A stretch of DNA of 64,000 nucleotides from Isoetes taiwanensis (taxonomy: Eukaryota > Streptophyta > Lycopodiopsida > Isoetales > Isoetaceae), in contig JAJEKV010000004.1 in the NCBI GenBank assembly GCA_021234155.1, positions 28,669,698 to 28,733,697 of the forward strand. Direction: 5' to 3'. This document shows, in pieces, positions 1 through 12,472 of the stretch. The position numbers and the translations under genes are program-made. Position 1 is the stretch's first letter. The number at the start of each line of letters is the position of its first letter. The notes beneath the pieces were generated by a model. The model was given only the letters and a program-made list of their open reading frames with translations, was not told where the DNA came from and did not search any database.

Positions 1-2492
1 TTGGTTTGGGTGCATATTCACACGGGGTCACTCCGGCAACGAGAGCTCCGGATGGGCATATATGCCTTATATTCCTTGATGTGGACCGTAGATAGCGTTC
101 CTCGTTTGTGGGGTATCCTTGTATGAATTTTTGTATACTGTATACTTAGGTGTGCAAAATACTATAAGATTTCAGTTAATGTACTATAAGGTGTGAATTT
201 GATCGTGTATAATATAATTTAAGGGCTCTCATTTGCCCTACGTGACCCCAGGTGTGAATATGCACCCAAACCAAAGGGGGTCTAAGGGGATTTTAATTTT
301 AACATCTTAAATGTAATGGTTTGTGCTCATTAATGTTAATGGTATTTATGTGGTGGTTGTTATATGTATATAAGAAAAAATTTTTTCATAGGCCCTTAGG
401 GCCATAAGAGAAGAAAACATAACAATATAAAACAACATTGGTCTGAAAAGAAGAAAACATAGTTAAACTTTGATGGCCTAAGAATCTTTGATGTCGTAGT
501 TGAACAAATCATGAATGTATAAATTATAGAAATGAAGTCATTGCATGGAACTCGAAACCCAATTTATGCAACATCAATATGAAATATGAGCTACAATGTA
601 ACAAAATGTTTAAGGAGGAAAACATTGGCAAGTGTTTAACCATGAAGAAATACCACAAGTTTGATCCTAAGCATATGTTCAGTCCATAGTTGTGATTCTT
701 TTGAGCATGCACTCCCAAATCATGTCTTAATTTCTGCCTTCTCACTTTCCTGCATTATTTCTTGGATCCATAGAAATTCTAGCGGCTGTATTATGACTAT
801 TACACATTATCCACAAAATCCACTGGCCTATGGCAAAGATGGTCTCAACCTGAGCCTTGCACCTGAAGCTTGCATCGAACCTTGCATCATCCCCGTTTGG
901 TGCTTCAAATTTGTACCGAAAGTTTGTGCTACACAATTTTTAGCCAGAGAGAACGGATATCGCGTGCTTGGAGTCTTTGCACGCCCTCACGCTACATGCA
1001 AATTTAAATCAGATGGTACCAACAAAATTAAAGCCATTTTTAGTGTGTTACTGGTGGGTAACACTCTTGCAACCAACGGCTGAGATTTGATCTCAGCCTT
1101 TAAACTTGAGGGCCAGGTTGTTAAGGAGATGGAAGAGCATGGTATGCCTCATGAGGATTGCCATAGCATGAAGAAACAGGAGGCCAAGGTGTTGGTTATA
1201 TTGGTGGCCTCATATAAGAATAATTTCACGCCTTCTTACATTTCTTTGCTTGAGCCAATCCCCATATACACATAAAACCTATATCTTGATTATATAGATT
1301 TGATCATTAGCTGGAAAAACTAATCCTCAATAATGCGACTTTTGTGCCAAAAATGCAAAGCAGATTCGAAAGGCCTTTTGCCCCTGTTTTTATTGACCTG
1401 AGCCTGTCACCAACAAGTATATTGACATGCCGAAATGCAGGCCCAGGGCTTTTTGGGCGCCTAAATAACCAAATCTGCAACTAAGCATATCCGACATGCT
1501 TGTTTTCTCATGGCATAAACGATCAGCTTGTTTGTGGCAATTGTAGGTGTGATGTTTGCCTGCACAATAAGAATATATTATACACATTGTTTCTGCTGTG
1601 TTTTATAATATCTAGCATTATGTTACAGTACAGTAGGAAGAAGAGATTTGAAAAACGAAATGGATGCTAGACCTAAGCTGTTCCTGGATTAAAATACAAA
1701 AACGACTTGCCTGGGATGCCTAGAAACTGGATACAAAGGGTTTCTCAGTAAAGACCTTCAGATCGGGGCGTTTTTGCTGCCATTACTGCCACTTGCTTTG
1801 GTGTTGCCTGTTGCCATTAAACAGATGACAAATCCGGAACCCTAAGTTGAAGGCTCACTGGAATACCTGGTTCGAAATTGCTAAATTGGTTCAGAGTGAG
1901 CTGGAAGGATTTGCGCAGGAGCTGCCTTCCATGGAAAAAAACCCTTAGAAACTTGGGAGAAACTTGTTTGCGAGCTCTGGAGGCAGCCGAGAACAAGATA
2001 TTGGGGCCCTTATCTACATCCGTGAGAAAAATCCAAGTTTTGGAGCAGCCGAAGTGTACCCTAACTTAACCTGCATCACGATTCTTGAAGAGCACAAGGC
2101 AGCAAAGGAAAGCACAGAAACCCTAAATACAAGGGTTCGATGCGTGCATGCCCAATTCGAGCTCTTCTTAAAAAAACCTAATAAAAAAAACATTATAACT
2201 TTAATCGTGACCATACGATGCTGCTTCTCAAAAAAAATGAATGGCCAAGATAAGCGGCACTCTAGAAATACTGTTCAGTACACCTGGATGAATACGGCAA
2301 TAAAATCATAGGAAAACCTTTGTGAATATCGTACAAAAACACAAAAAAGACCCCCTGTGATTATGCTAGATATTGCCTATCCAACAGCTCTCGATGCCCG
2401 GAGTCATGCCCCGTGTGAATATGCACCCAAACTAAAGGGGGTTTAAGGGGGGATTTAATTTTAAAGTGTTAAATGTAATGGTTTGTGTTGAA
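1..2492. mobile_element. Degraded TIR element (about 65-bp inverted ends)
   Basis: Bases 1-65 (beginning TTGGTTTGGGTGCATATTCA) match the reverse complement of 2378-2442 at most positions. This defines a terminal inverted repeat of about 65 bp around 2.4 kb. A third copy of the end lies internally at 241-331 and continues into the same flank as 2403-2492 (AAAGGGGG, then a TTAAATGTAATGGTTTGTG tract), so the family repeat extends past the apparent terminus. Bases 1-274 alone could also be read as a small MITE. The interior has only short, unconvincing reading frames and no transposase was recognised. The left boundary coincides with the window edge, so no TSD can be tested. Confidence 0.55.
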
Positions 2493-4528
2493 AAAGAGTT
2501 AAAGAAAATTATAATCTGAGTTTGATCTCTCTATCTACACATGGTGCAAAATATTAAGAGGTAGGTTGAGAGAAACGAAATCTTATAGGTATAATAAAGA
2601 TACAAAACTATGATCCATCTTAAGAACAATAACCTGAGCTTGAAAGAGATAGAAGTGGTCGCGGCTCTGTAGTGGTGCAAGGATTCGAGTGAGAACAATG
2701 GCTACGCCTTTTACATGATGGTCAGCTAATAGAGATTGATGGTGATCAGTCCTTTACGTGGTGTAATGGTTGGATAGGAGCTGGCAGAGCTTATGCAAGG
2801 CATGATAGAGGATACTTTAATACTTGTGCAACTGCTCGGCTAGCGGATTTTCGTCGCTCAAATCTTCTGGATAGCTCCGTGTCTGATCATAATCCACAAC
2901 TTCTTTAAGCTTAATTGCAAGTACTTGGAGGATGATGAGTTCAAACTTGGTTGTAGTCGGGCTTGGTCTTGGGCCTTCTCACCTCGTAGGGGCATGTCTG
3001 GGGTTGTCGCATCGTTGTCTGCAGTGAAGTCATTTGCAAAAGAATATGGGAGAGTCAGAGCTGCTGAAGCTAGGGGACTATTGACTGCATTGTACCAGGA
3101 ATTAGAAGTACTCCGCGCTCGTGGCCATACTAGTGGAGTCAGAGAAAAGGAGTTATTATCTCAGATCAAGGCTATGGAAACTGTAAAAGTTACTGAAGCC
3201 AAAGTGAAGGCAGGGTTGCAGTGGTTCAAGGACGGAGATAGATGTACCCGGTTCTTTTTTGCGGCTGCCAGAAGAAGGAAACTCGCCACTTCTATACATT
3301 CTTTGGTGTTGCCAGATGGCGCTCTTATCTCCGATCCGGTAAATCTTAAGCAGTATCTTCATCATCACTTTTCTTCATTCTTTGCACGACACCCATTGCC
3401 CTTTCAGAAGGACATGCAATTGGCCATGTTGATTAAGGTGTGTCGCATTGTTTCTGAAGAGCAGAGGTTGCTTCTTGAGTCTACTATCGTGAAGGAGGAC
3501 TTAAAAGCAGTTGTGGCTCTCTTGAAAAGGGACAAATACCCGGGTCTTGATGGCTTTCCTATTGAATTCTTTCAGAAGTGCTGGGACTGGTTGGAGGATG
3601 ACATATCTGATGCCTTTTATGAGTTTCAGAGATTTAGGAGCCTTGATAAGATTTTGAATACAGGTTGTATCTCTCTCATTGCAAAGAGCAAGGAACCCAA
3701 GACTATTTCTGATTGGCGACCTATTACATTGCTTTCCTCTGTGTACAAGATCTTTGCTAAGACATTGGCAGAAAGAGTCCGAGACATCTTGGCTGACACT
3801 ATCTCGTCAACACAATCTGGCTTTCTCCCTCGTCGTTGTATTCTCAACAACGTGGCTGCTGCATATGAAGGAATATATTGGGCCCGGTTACAGGGTCATA
3901 GAGCAGTGTATCTTAAGCTTGATTTTGCTAAAGCTTACGATAGTGTTGATTGGGGTTTCTTGGAGAAGTGTCTTCTTGCACTTGGGTTTGGGGAGTCATT
4001 CACAAGAAATGTCATGAAGCTCCATACATCAGACAGATCTACTGTCCTTTTCCAGGACGAGCCATCAGATATTTTTGTAGTGGGTAGAGAAATTCGGCAA
4101 GATTGTCCCTTAGCACCCTTGCTTTTCACAATTATGGCAGAAGTATTATCCCAGCTCTTCTCCATGGCGTTATTCAAGGCCTCCCAATGGACGATGGTTC
4201 TCAAGAGATATGTAACCAATATGCCGATGACACTTTTTAATTCCTAATTGCCGAGGCTGAGAATCTTCGTAATACTAAACTATTATTAGACACATTCTCC
4301 TTAGCATCATGAGTTCTTGTAGGGTGGCAAAAATGTACAGCTTTGTGGACGTTGGACAGTCCCATTCCTCCCTGTATTTTGGACTATCCATGGAAGATTC
4401 TTCTGCATGGCAATACCACAAAGTTGCTTGGTATCCCAGTTGGAATTCACGTCTCTGCTTCAGATGCTTGGGATGAAATCATTAGTGGGTTGCAAAAGCA
4501 CTTGTTTTGGAGGAATACAGCTAAACTG

Positions 4529-5319
4529 GACCTCTAATATCAAAGATTCAGATAGGATATTCGATCCGTGTGGGATCTTATGCATGGAATAAAATAACGG
4601 CTAAGGTTAGCCAAATGGCTATTTTGTAGCAGTTTTGCCAAGAAAAACGGCTAAAGTAAATGGAAAAAATGCCAAAAAAAAAGAAAATTTTAGCCCAATT
4701 TTTTTGCCGCCCAAGTGAGTTTTTAGGTTGAATAGCCAAACCTTTACCTCCAGACATATCCATCAGGACATCGATTAGCTAAACCTAAGATAGTGTGGTC
4801 TTGGAAAAATAGATAGATTAGCCTGAAATTCAACACCAATGTATGTACTAACTTTAAGAAATTTCAAATAGGGTTTCTATTTTTCTTTTTCTTTTTTCAC
4901 TTTCTTTCTTGTTCCGAGTACAAAGTTAAAGCATTAGAGGAAAAGGAACAATGTAGTCCTGTTTGTGTCTTATTTACAATAAATTCAATGTCTTTGCCAA
5001 AATGTTTGAATTTTTTAAATTTTTATAGCGTGATGGCTAATATTTGCCTTTCCATTTTGTGAAAGTCTAGCCAAAAGCAAGAAACTGTGATGGAGAAAAA
5101 CCATTTAGTTTAGCCAAGTGTTAGAAACTTATGGCCACAATTTGAAGATAGTTTAGCTAAACCTATCTTGGCTACACTAAAATATAGGAGTAGTAATTTA
5201 TTCCATGATCTTATGTGCTTAATTTTCTATTTGATCCATGAGGGATCTATATGCTGTAATACTTCCATCTGATGAATAAAATATCTTCTTTCCTTCAAAA
5301 AAAAAAAAGAAAAAAAAAA
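4529..5319 (+). mobile_element. Short poly(A) retro-insert nested in LINE-1
   Basis: The insert is bounded by a 16-bp TSD with one mismatch: GAATACAGCTAAACTG at 4513-4528 and GAATATAGCTAAACTG at 5320-5335. It ends with TTCCTTC and an A-rich tail (5297-5319). Removing the MITE inside it leaves only about 165 nt of element body. It is therefore either a severely 5'-truncated LINE or a SINE sharing the LINE tail. Excising it restores collinearity of the LINE-1 protein (KL before the gap, then RITVAKGVL). Confidence 0.85.
4583..5207. mobile_element. MITE, hAT-like (8-bp TSD), nested in the retro-insert
   Basis: The element has 11-bp perfect terminal inverted repeats, CATGGAATAAA and TTTATTCCATG. 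They are flanked by the 8-bp duplication ATCTTATG (4575-4582 and 5208-5215). If the outer G is counted as target, the duplication is 9 bp, so hAT and Mutator origins cannot be fully separated. The interior is AT-rich with repeated GGCTAA and AGCCAA words and no coding potential. It is the third nesting level at this site. Confidence 0.8.
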
Positions 5320-6735
5320 GAATATAGCTAAACTGTCCATGCCCAGTAGAATCACTGTGGCTAAAGGTGTTCTTAGTAATACTCATGTCTACATGGCATC
5401 TGCTCTATTAGCTCCGCAGTGTAAGATGGAGGAGATTGTGCGTATCGTCAGAAATTTTAAGGTGATGATATCAAAGTTCATTTGGAGGATTTTCATTGGT
5501 AAGGATGATTCTCCTGGCCTGAGGTTGTTGGTGCAGTCGATTCAGCATTGTCTCCCATTTCATAAGGCCACCATTAAGCCCCTCCTTCCTTGGGCTTTGC
5601 TTTATCATATGCATCCGTATCCTAATGCTTCTCCCTTTCTAAAGAGGTTGCTTGTTGCTTGGGATACTGTCAGGTCTCTTTTCCATATTAATCCTGAGGC
5701 ATGTCTTCAGTTGTCCACTCCATGCTGGTGGATTCCTTTGCAGGACACTCCAGAGAACGTGCCTCTAAGTGTGGTTGTTCATTCAAAGACACAACGACGA
5801 TGGGTAGCAGGTGGTATCAGCATTATTGCAGCTTGGTATGAGTCTGGTCATTTCATATCATGGGAAGCATTTAGAACAAAGTTCTTGTTGTACAGATGGG
5901 ACAGAGTAATCTGGAATCATATTGCTGCATTGTTGCCACAGGATTCTGGTCCACAGATTGAGGTAGTCGTATGGGATTGCCATCAGGATATCCAGCCAGG
6001 GCGGTTTGTGTCTTCTGTGTATAAATTGCTTTTGCATTCTGAAATCCTGCCTCCATCTAATAGGTGGCATCTTCAGGTCCCTCAGCCACAATAGAAAAGT
6101 GTTTGGATATGGGTATGGGATAAGCTGCTTCATCCCAAAGTAGTATTTTTGTGGTGGCAAGTGATCCATAGATGCCTCAGAGTCAACAGGTTAGTCCATA
6201 AAATGGATAATCGGATTTCAGAGCTCTGTCCTTTATGCCAGCAAAGGGTTGAGAGTATTGAGCATTGTTTTTTCTTGTGTGAGCGGCTTCGACAGGCATG
6301 GTCTTGGTTGTTGACCCTATTTGGCACGTCTCGATCTAGCCAGCAAATTTTGCTTGCTATCTATCCTGATGCTTAGCCCAAACTACGGAAACGAGCTTTT
6401 CATCTCGCATGTGGCTGGCTTTTATGGTCAATTTGGAAAAGAAGGAGGTTGTTTATCTTTAAGGGCGTAGATACTGCAGATGAGAGTGTTCTTCAGTGGG
6501 CGCAAAATAAAATTGTTATGGCTTACAATTGTTCTTCTCTTGATCAAGAGAAGAAAGTACTAATCTGGCATACTTACCTTCAAATTCATTCTTTTGCATA
6601 AGCAGGTGGTTGTGCTCAGTTGGATCGGTTCGGTTTGTCCATTATAATCCTGTCTTTGCTTTTTATGTTGCTCTGGTTTTTAGTTGGTGAATAAAGCTTG
6701 TCGTCCTTCAAAAAAAAAAAACAATAACCTGAGCT

Positions 6736-9027
6736 ATTGGAACCTCGTTCAAAATAGAGCTTTTAGCAGCATTTGTTGATGCTCCCGACAAAGCAAGATA
6801 TTTGATTTTTAAAGACAGCAAGGAAAAGAATAGGTACCAGTTGTAATGATAATATGAGAATAGAGGTTAATGTCCTCAACTAGATCTTTAGCAGTAGAAC
6901 CAGATGAGAAGCCAGAAAGTGCGATAAATAGCCAAGAAGGCACAAACATTTCTAAACTACTACCACCTGCTCATGCTAATGGATATACAAGGTTGCAACT
7001 TCAACAAAGATGTGAAGGTAGCCAAGGTAAATGCAATATAACTTTCAATGATCTTTGAGATTTTATGATATAGAACTCTGCCATCCTCCTCGGGTTTTTG
7101 TCTTCTTACAAAGAGTTGTCTAATACGAACACAATAACAATATGAAATAAGATCTATATTCATGCATTTTCTGGTTTTAATATGATATACGGTCATAATA
7201 TAGAGCTATAATTTTTGTATCCTACCGTCAAAAGTAATGTTATTGTTGTTTATGAACCAGGGCGGCACAATTCTATGCATATATAAACAATGTACAAAAA
7301 CGAAATTGATGAAGGCTAACAAATACATAGATCTCATTGCCTCTGAAGCAGAAAGGAATATCTCACAAGCAGACTTATTCCCCTTTCATGATATGCCACG
7401 AAACAGAGTCTTCTTCGTGATGTTGGCTCTGAAAGACAATGTGTGTAGAAATAAAAAATCTGAAGATAACAAAGCCTCCTCCTGATGTACAAAAGAATCA
7501 AGTTCGGCACCTCCAGGCAAAATGTTCCATGGCGAATGCTAGACAATTCGCGGAGTACATCTATCAGCAGAATCATGCTCCATGCATGGTTAAGGGAGTG
7601 TACTTCTGCCTCAGAAACCAGAATATCCTAGTTATTTTCAGTAACAATACTAATGCAAATCTAGCTCCAAAACCAAATCAATGCAAACATATATAAAGCC
7701 CTGTTGAAACTAAGAGCAAAAATCCGAGCCTTTGCTCACAATATCAGGGCCTTTGTTCACAATTAAGAGTTTTGGAAAGTGCCTAATGTGTTAATAGTGC
7801 TTGCATCGTCTAGATATATTGGATTAGACTAGCAAGATTCCCCTTAGATCCTCTTAAGTTTCCCTAAGATTTTGCAAAAATTCCCTTACGCAGGATTGCC
7901 TAGACTCCCTTAATGTTCCTCCAAATTTTCCAAGTCGTTTGTTATTGCAAGATTTGTCGAGATTCTATGAAGGTTCCCTTAGATACCCAATAGTTCATCT
8001 TGTATCCAATTTAAGCTTAGAAACTTGGGAAATTTAAAAGTCAAGGTATCAAGTTCTAATGTTGAGACTAGCCTACAAATTTATGATTTCACATTGAACT
8101 CTCCATGGTATCTGTTAGATTCCCTCATGGCATCTTAGCTAAGGTCATTTAAGATTTTATGAAGATTCCTAAAGATTCTCATTTTCCTCAATGTTGCTCA
8201 AAATTTTCCTAGATAATGCATGGGCGTAAATATATTGCATATTGCATGTCTAAAATCTGGAAGTCCAAGATTTCATTAATATTTCCCAACATTATCAACA
8301 CTCATGAAAATATGCACTTTGTATAGAGTGCAGTTCAACCTCTAGGAGATTTGTGACGTGTGAAATTGGTAAATCTGTTTGCATCATTACAAATTTCAAA
8401 GCCAAGTAGATGATGAAATTTACATTGCAATTGGTTGTATGTTAACCTTAACCTTCATTTGCGCCATATTATCACTAGAACCAATTGTTATCACACTGCT
8501 TTTAAACTTGAATATGATAGCAATCGAAGGATATTTGCTGGCATTTTCAACAAACATCAGATTTTTATGTAGTCAAGGTCCGTTTTCAACTATTGCAATG
8601 TAAAAGTGCAGAGTTGAGGTAAAGGGGCCATCAAAATAGATAGATGTTTCAAAACAAAAACTAATGAAATCATGAAAATGTTCTGCTCTGTAGCCAATGT
8701 CCTGCTTTATCTATGAGCACTGAGAAGAACATTCCATTGCAGAGAAATACATGAGGTTCCTTAAGTTAAGCTTATCTTCAGAAGCCCAAAATTGTGATCC
8801 CCGAGCTTTGAAACAGAGTAAGGGACGTGACTCACATGGATGCATATATCGTGCATGCATCGGATGGCTACTATTCGTATGACACAAACCTGAGTGCTGT
8901 AATTGATAAGCCATATATGCATAGGTATGGCCCAACAACCTCATTCGCTTTCTGTAACATAAGGATTATTCATATTACCTGTTCATGATACTGCAACACT
9001 GGTCCTTAGCAGGGTTCAAGAATATAT
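6736..9027. other. AT-rich stretch without a recognised gene
   Basis: Only short reading frames without family features are present. Between about 7840 and 8220 the plus strand is full of degenerate TTCCCTTAGAT, CCTAGA and AAGATT words that look like a decayed tandem array. No terminal repeats, RNA gene or splice-coherent exon chain was found. Confidence 0.5.
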
Positions 9028-10100
9028 TGCCTGTGATGTCCCCTACTTCTTATACGATACACACATCGTATCAGAAGACGGAGCATTCCCCCTGACAGCC
9101 AAACTGGCAGGGGCCATCCACCTGACACCACTCCCAGTGGAATGAGCCAGCAAGGGAAGAGTGGATGTGTCATTCACCCGTCTCCCTTCGGGTCGACCTA
9201 TCTGCAGAAGCGTGAATAAACATGAGCACATCATAACAATATATCAATACAATCACCTCGAAGGGTGAATACACCATAAACATCACATATACAACAACAT
9301 CAACATGAACAATAGCAACAATGGAGTCCTACCCAGGGCTCGGACTCAAAGGGGTTGGACTGATGGCTTGGGCCTCCAGAAGTCATTGCAGACAGAATTT
9401 ATGGCAATAGATTTGGCTGGCGTAAGAACATAGCTGAGGGTAGTCCACACCATCCGCCCCTCCCGTGCACACTTTGCAGAGTAGGTTGAAAAGTATTGGG
9501 ACCGGGCCGTAGCCTGCCGGGTACGTAGCCAAGAGGGCTACTACTGGGTTGCATCTCCCCAGCCCCGATGAGGCAGGAGGAGAGTCACCTCTCCTCCAGG
9601 GGCATGCATGCCCATCACAGGTGGCTAGAGGGCCACTGCCCTTATTCGACTTAACCTCATGGAAGGCGACGCATCGCCCCAAAGGTGTCGAGCTCATGCC
9701 TTGCCCACACACAGTGGCAAGCCATTAAGCCTAGCTCACTAAGGTTCCTAGTAGGCTTTACACACCAGAGGAACTCTTCTGTGATGGGACACGTCCCCCT
9801 TTTTCATCGGCTTAGCCCCTCCACCCACAACCAGGCGGGCTCATTGTGCACAGGCCGCATGTAACTGGGAACTAGTAGGCTACCTAGAATCTACCCCCCT
9901 TCCCAATACATGGAGGTCACAGAGTGAAATACCAGCATCATCACAGAACTGAAATGAATAACATCTAATCTATCAACATCTAGAGTTAGGTTCCTTTGTT
10001 AGGGCTTATGATCTCGGGATCTATAAGGACTCTACAACTGGACTAACATGCTAAACTAGCTTATTGCCTAGCCAAAAGGCGGCTTTGCACTACAGAATGA
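9028..10100. repeat. GC-rich block, possible LTR or LTR-retroelement fragment
   Basis: This segment is clearly GC-richer than its AT-rich flanks. It opens with TGTGATGTCCCC after GCC, a TG-start typical of plant LTRs, and contains CCGGGTACGTAGCC and other GC-rich words. No matching second copy, primer-binding site, polypurine tract or gag/pol coding was seen. A solo or truncated LTR is possible but unproven, and the right edge is a guess. Confidence 0.3.
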
Positions 10101-11187
10101 CTGATTACCTGGTCCTCGACCTGCTCCAGATCCTCGGAATGCATCCATGCCTCTGATCTTGCTGCTCCAGTTTGATGCATTGTCTATAATGATTTGAATA
10201 TTCTTTTCGACCCACAACTTTTAATGACTGCCTTCGTTTTCTCGTAAGTCTAAGACATTGACAAACTTCCGTTCTTGGTCTCCACGGACTTAAAAAATGC
10301 CTCATCTCCAGGATAGACAATCATATAGTTAATAAGGTGACCAAAGTCGCTCCAGCTATCGGTCACCAAAGTTGTTGATTGCACTTCGATCACACGAGCC
10401 AGCTTGATATTTACCTTTTCAATCATCTTTTTGTGTATGTCATCGACCATTTTATTGTTTGCATGCTTGTAAGAATACAACCTAAATAAAGATCCCATCT
10501 TAGCATCCTCTTGAAATGCCTCCTTTATTGCTTTATGCTCTAATAAATGTGGAGACAACCCAGCATACAGAAACGTTTTGACAACTTTTTATTGAGCCCT
10601 GCAAAGCTGCCTTGTGGTGAGTCATTGGTCAACTCTCCTTGTTTGCTTCGACTGGCAACTCCATTGTTTCAGCCATCAGTTGTTGCCCTGTAGTACAAGT
10701 ACCTAATCCAATTGCACCAACCCACCCTCAGATAAAAATACTAGGGGCGTTGTCAGCATTCATCATGTTCTTGCTCATCCCATACAGTAGCCCCATTGTC
10801 CCTCCCATACCCACCCACTTTCCACCTTTCTTGTACTTGTGTTCTTCTGTTGACGAGAAGTCGTTCTAACCTTCTCAACTACATCTTCATGAACTTGTTT
10901 CGGGCCTGACATTGTGCTATCCCATCAAATTTGTCACTTTTCTCTGCCCCTCCCGAAATATGGGCACAGATTCGAGTAGCGCTTCCACTCCTTTAAACAT
11001 GTTTCTAGAACTTACATGACCACGCTCCGTTAGCCAACCTATCCATATGGTTCCACTTGATCCTGGGTTTTCTACCTCCACGATGACTCTCCTTGATTTT
11101 GACATGATTTTTGCTAGTTGCAGTTACTCCTACTATACAACAAGTAGAAGCACCACTTGTATCAACCATTGTAAAATTTCTGTTCAA
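10100..11187 (-). pseudogene. hAT transposase relic (BED finger and DUF659-like core)
   Basis: Minus-strand pieces in several frames match the order of a hAT transposase. At about 11187-10925 lies a decayed BED-type finger: KPRIKW, a Cys-containing segment, then ATRICAHISGG and a later Cys. At 10558-10250 lies the DUF659-type core, with TLVTDSWSDFGHLINYMIVY followed by FFKSVE. At about 10200-10140, after a frameshift, comes IIIDNASNW, the catalytic-Asp DNASN motif. Stops and frameshifts interrupt every part and the C-terminal dimerisation region was not found. Terminal repeats of this copy were not identified. Confidence 0.75.
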
Positions 11188-11236
11188 TCAACCTTTGGGG
11201 TGGGGTTAATAAGATATAGTCAACTAGGTGCTAGTG

Positions 11237-11480
11237 TGTATAAGACGAGGAGCAACTCACTTACATATGTCACATTGCCTCTAATCGAAACCAGTAAATT
11301 ATGACTAGCAATTTAGCGCCACTTTAACTAGCAAAGGAGCAAGCCTCACTTTGTTACGTGTATAAGCAAAGGAGCCGTTCACTCGCATATGCCACACTGC
11401 CCTAATCAAAGCTAGTGAATTATGAATAGTGATCCCAGGGCCGCTATAGCTAGCGAAGGAGCAAACTCACTTTGCTAAAT
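11237..11480. repeat. Imperfect tandem duplication, unit about 120 bp
   Basis: Two diverged copies lie in tandem. Each contains GTATAAG, GAG, TCACT, CATATG, CACA, TGCC, CTAATC, AA, CTAG, GAATTATGA in the same order, then TAGC, GAAGGAGCAA and CTCACTTTG. No coding function is evident. Confidence 0.5.
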
Positions 11481-12472
11481 ATTGGCGTTAGGTTCACAAA
11501 CTCAATGACGACAGCGAAGGAAGACTGTTTCCCAGGAGTTGTGAACTGCACTTGGTAGTCGACACTTTGAGTGCAGGATATCAATCTGAATGAACTTATC
11601 ATATAGTAATTTTGTGGTGCAGCATGGTTTCTTGAATGCTGAATCTTGCAGCAACAATTCAAATGCGGACGCAACCTGCACGTCACGGGTCCTCGTGGAA
11701 GTAAAAACAACGACACAGCCGCATATCCTCAACTACACGTTCGAGTTATATTAATTGCATCCACAAAAAGATTACATGCGACCGTAATATGGAGTGCTAA
11801 AATTCTCGGGCTTGTTTTCATCCCCATAGATGCAGTGTTGCGTCCACAAAAATTTCTTGCCATCCGCTAACATTCAGTACGCAGCCGCCGATATTAGGCT
11901 GCCGCATATTAGTTTTTCCATGGTCGCATTACACTTTCGGTGTCCGCAAAGTGGGGCACTGCGGTCGCGTCTGCAACACTACTTAATGTCTGCGAGGTGG
12001 CAGATCGCTGACGTCGCATTTATACGTGAACGCGCTCTGGATCTGCGCGGCCACGACATTTTACAATGACTTCTTGTCGACCATTTTTCTTTTTTCACAT
12101 ATAGAATACGTATTTTTGCAACAAATAGAAAGTTTCATATGTTTTCTACTTTTTTCCGTATTTTACGTATGCAACTTCGACCCTATCTTTAATCCAATTG
12201 ATAGAATCTTGGTAATTGTCAAAAGCAAATATGATACTCTAACAATCTCGATCCAATATTTGCAAACCAACAGAAGGAAAATAACACAAACAAAAAAATC
12301 AAACGTGAATCCAAATAACATAAAAAAGTGTAGAGAGTTTATCTCTAGAATCTGAGTATGTTAAAACATCAAGTAAAAAAGACACATCATAATTTTCACG
12401 ATATAAAAAATGCTATCGTACATAACTAAAACACAGCTTACGCCTAATGCAAGGCGGCCCTTAACATGTCTG

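Larger units (their letters stand above)
2745..6601 (+). pseudogene. LINE-1 ORF2 remnant (endonuclease end, RT, zf-RVT)
   Basis: The order is as follows. The endonuclease C-terminus (about 2745-2907) has FTWCNG and the SDHNP motif, followed by a stop. The main RT frame (2925-4247) has QSGFLPRR, LKLDFAKAYDSVDW and the degenerate RQDCPLAP block. A frameshift follows, so the YADDT catalytic motif (about 4217-4231) lies in another frame. Then come 4343-4537, the nested insert, 5339-6094 (RITVAKGVL, HVYMASALLAP), and the zf-RVT segment 6109-6376 (CPLC, then H and C ligands). The frame reopens to about 6601 after a TAG. Several stops and frameshifts make it inactive. In an intact copy it would nick target DNA and reverse-transcribe the element RNA. 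Confidence 0.9.
2641..6720 (+). mobile_element. LINE-1: 5'-truncated non-LTR retrotransposon with TSDs
   Basis: This is an L1-clade-like plant LINE. It is flanked by a perfect 15-bp TSD, ACAATAACCTGAGCT, at 2626-2640 and 6721-6735. It ends in CCTTC plus a poly(A) run at about 6706-6720. The copy starts inside the endonuclease domain, so it is 5'-truncated. It then carries RT, a thumb/linker region and a zf-RVT zinc-binding tail. It belongs to the same family as LINE-2 (14.4-26.6 kb), sharing long collinear protein similarity and the TTC-A(n) tail. It is split by a later retro-insert at 4529-5319. Confidence 0.93.

Noticed and set aside
661-1083. 140-codon plus-strand frame near the left edge
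   Set aside because: No family features. It lies inside a degraded inverted-repeat element and is contradicted by an overlapping minus-strand frame.
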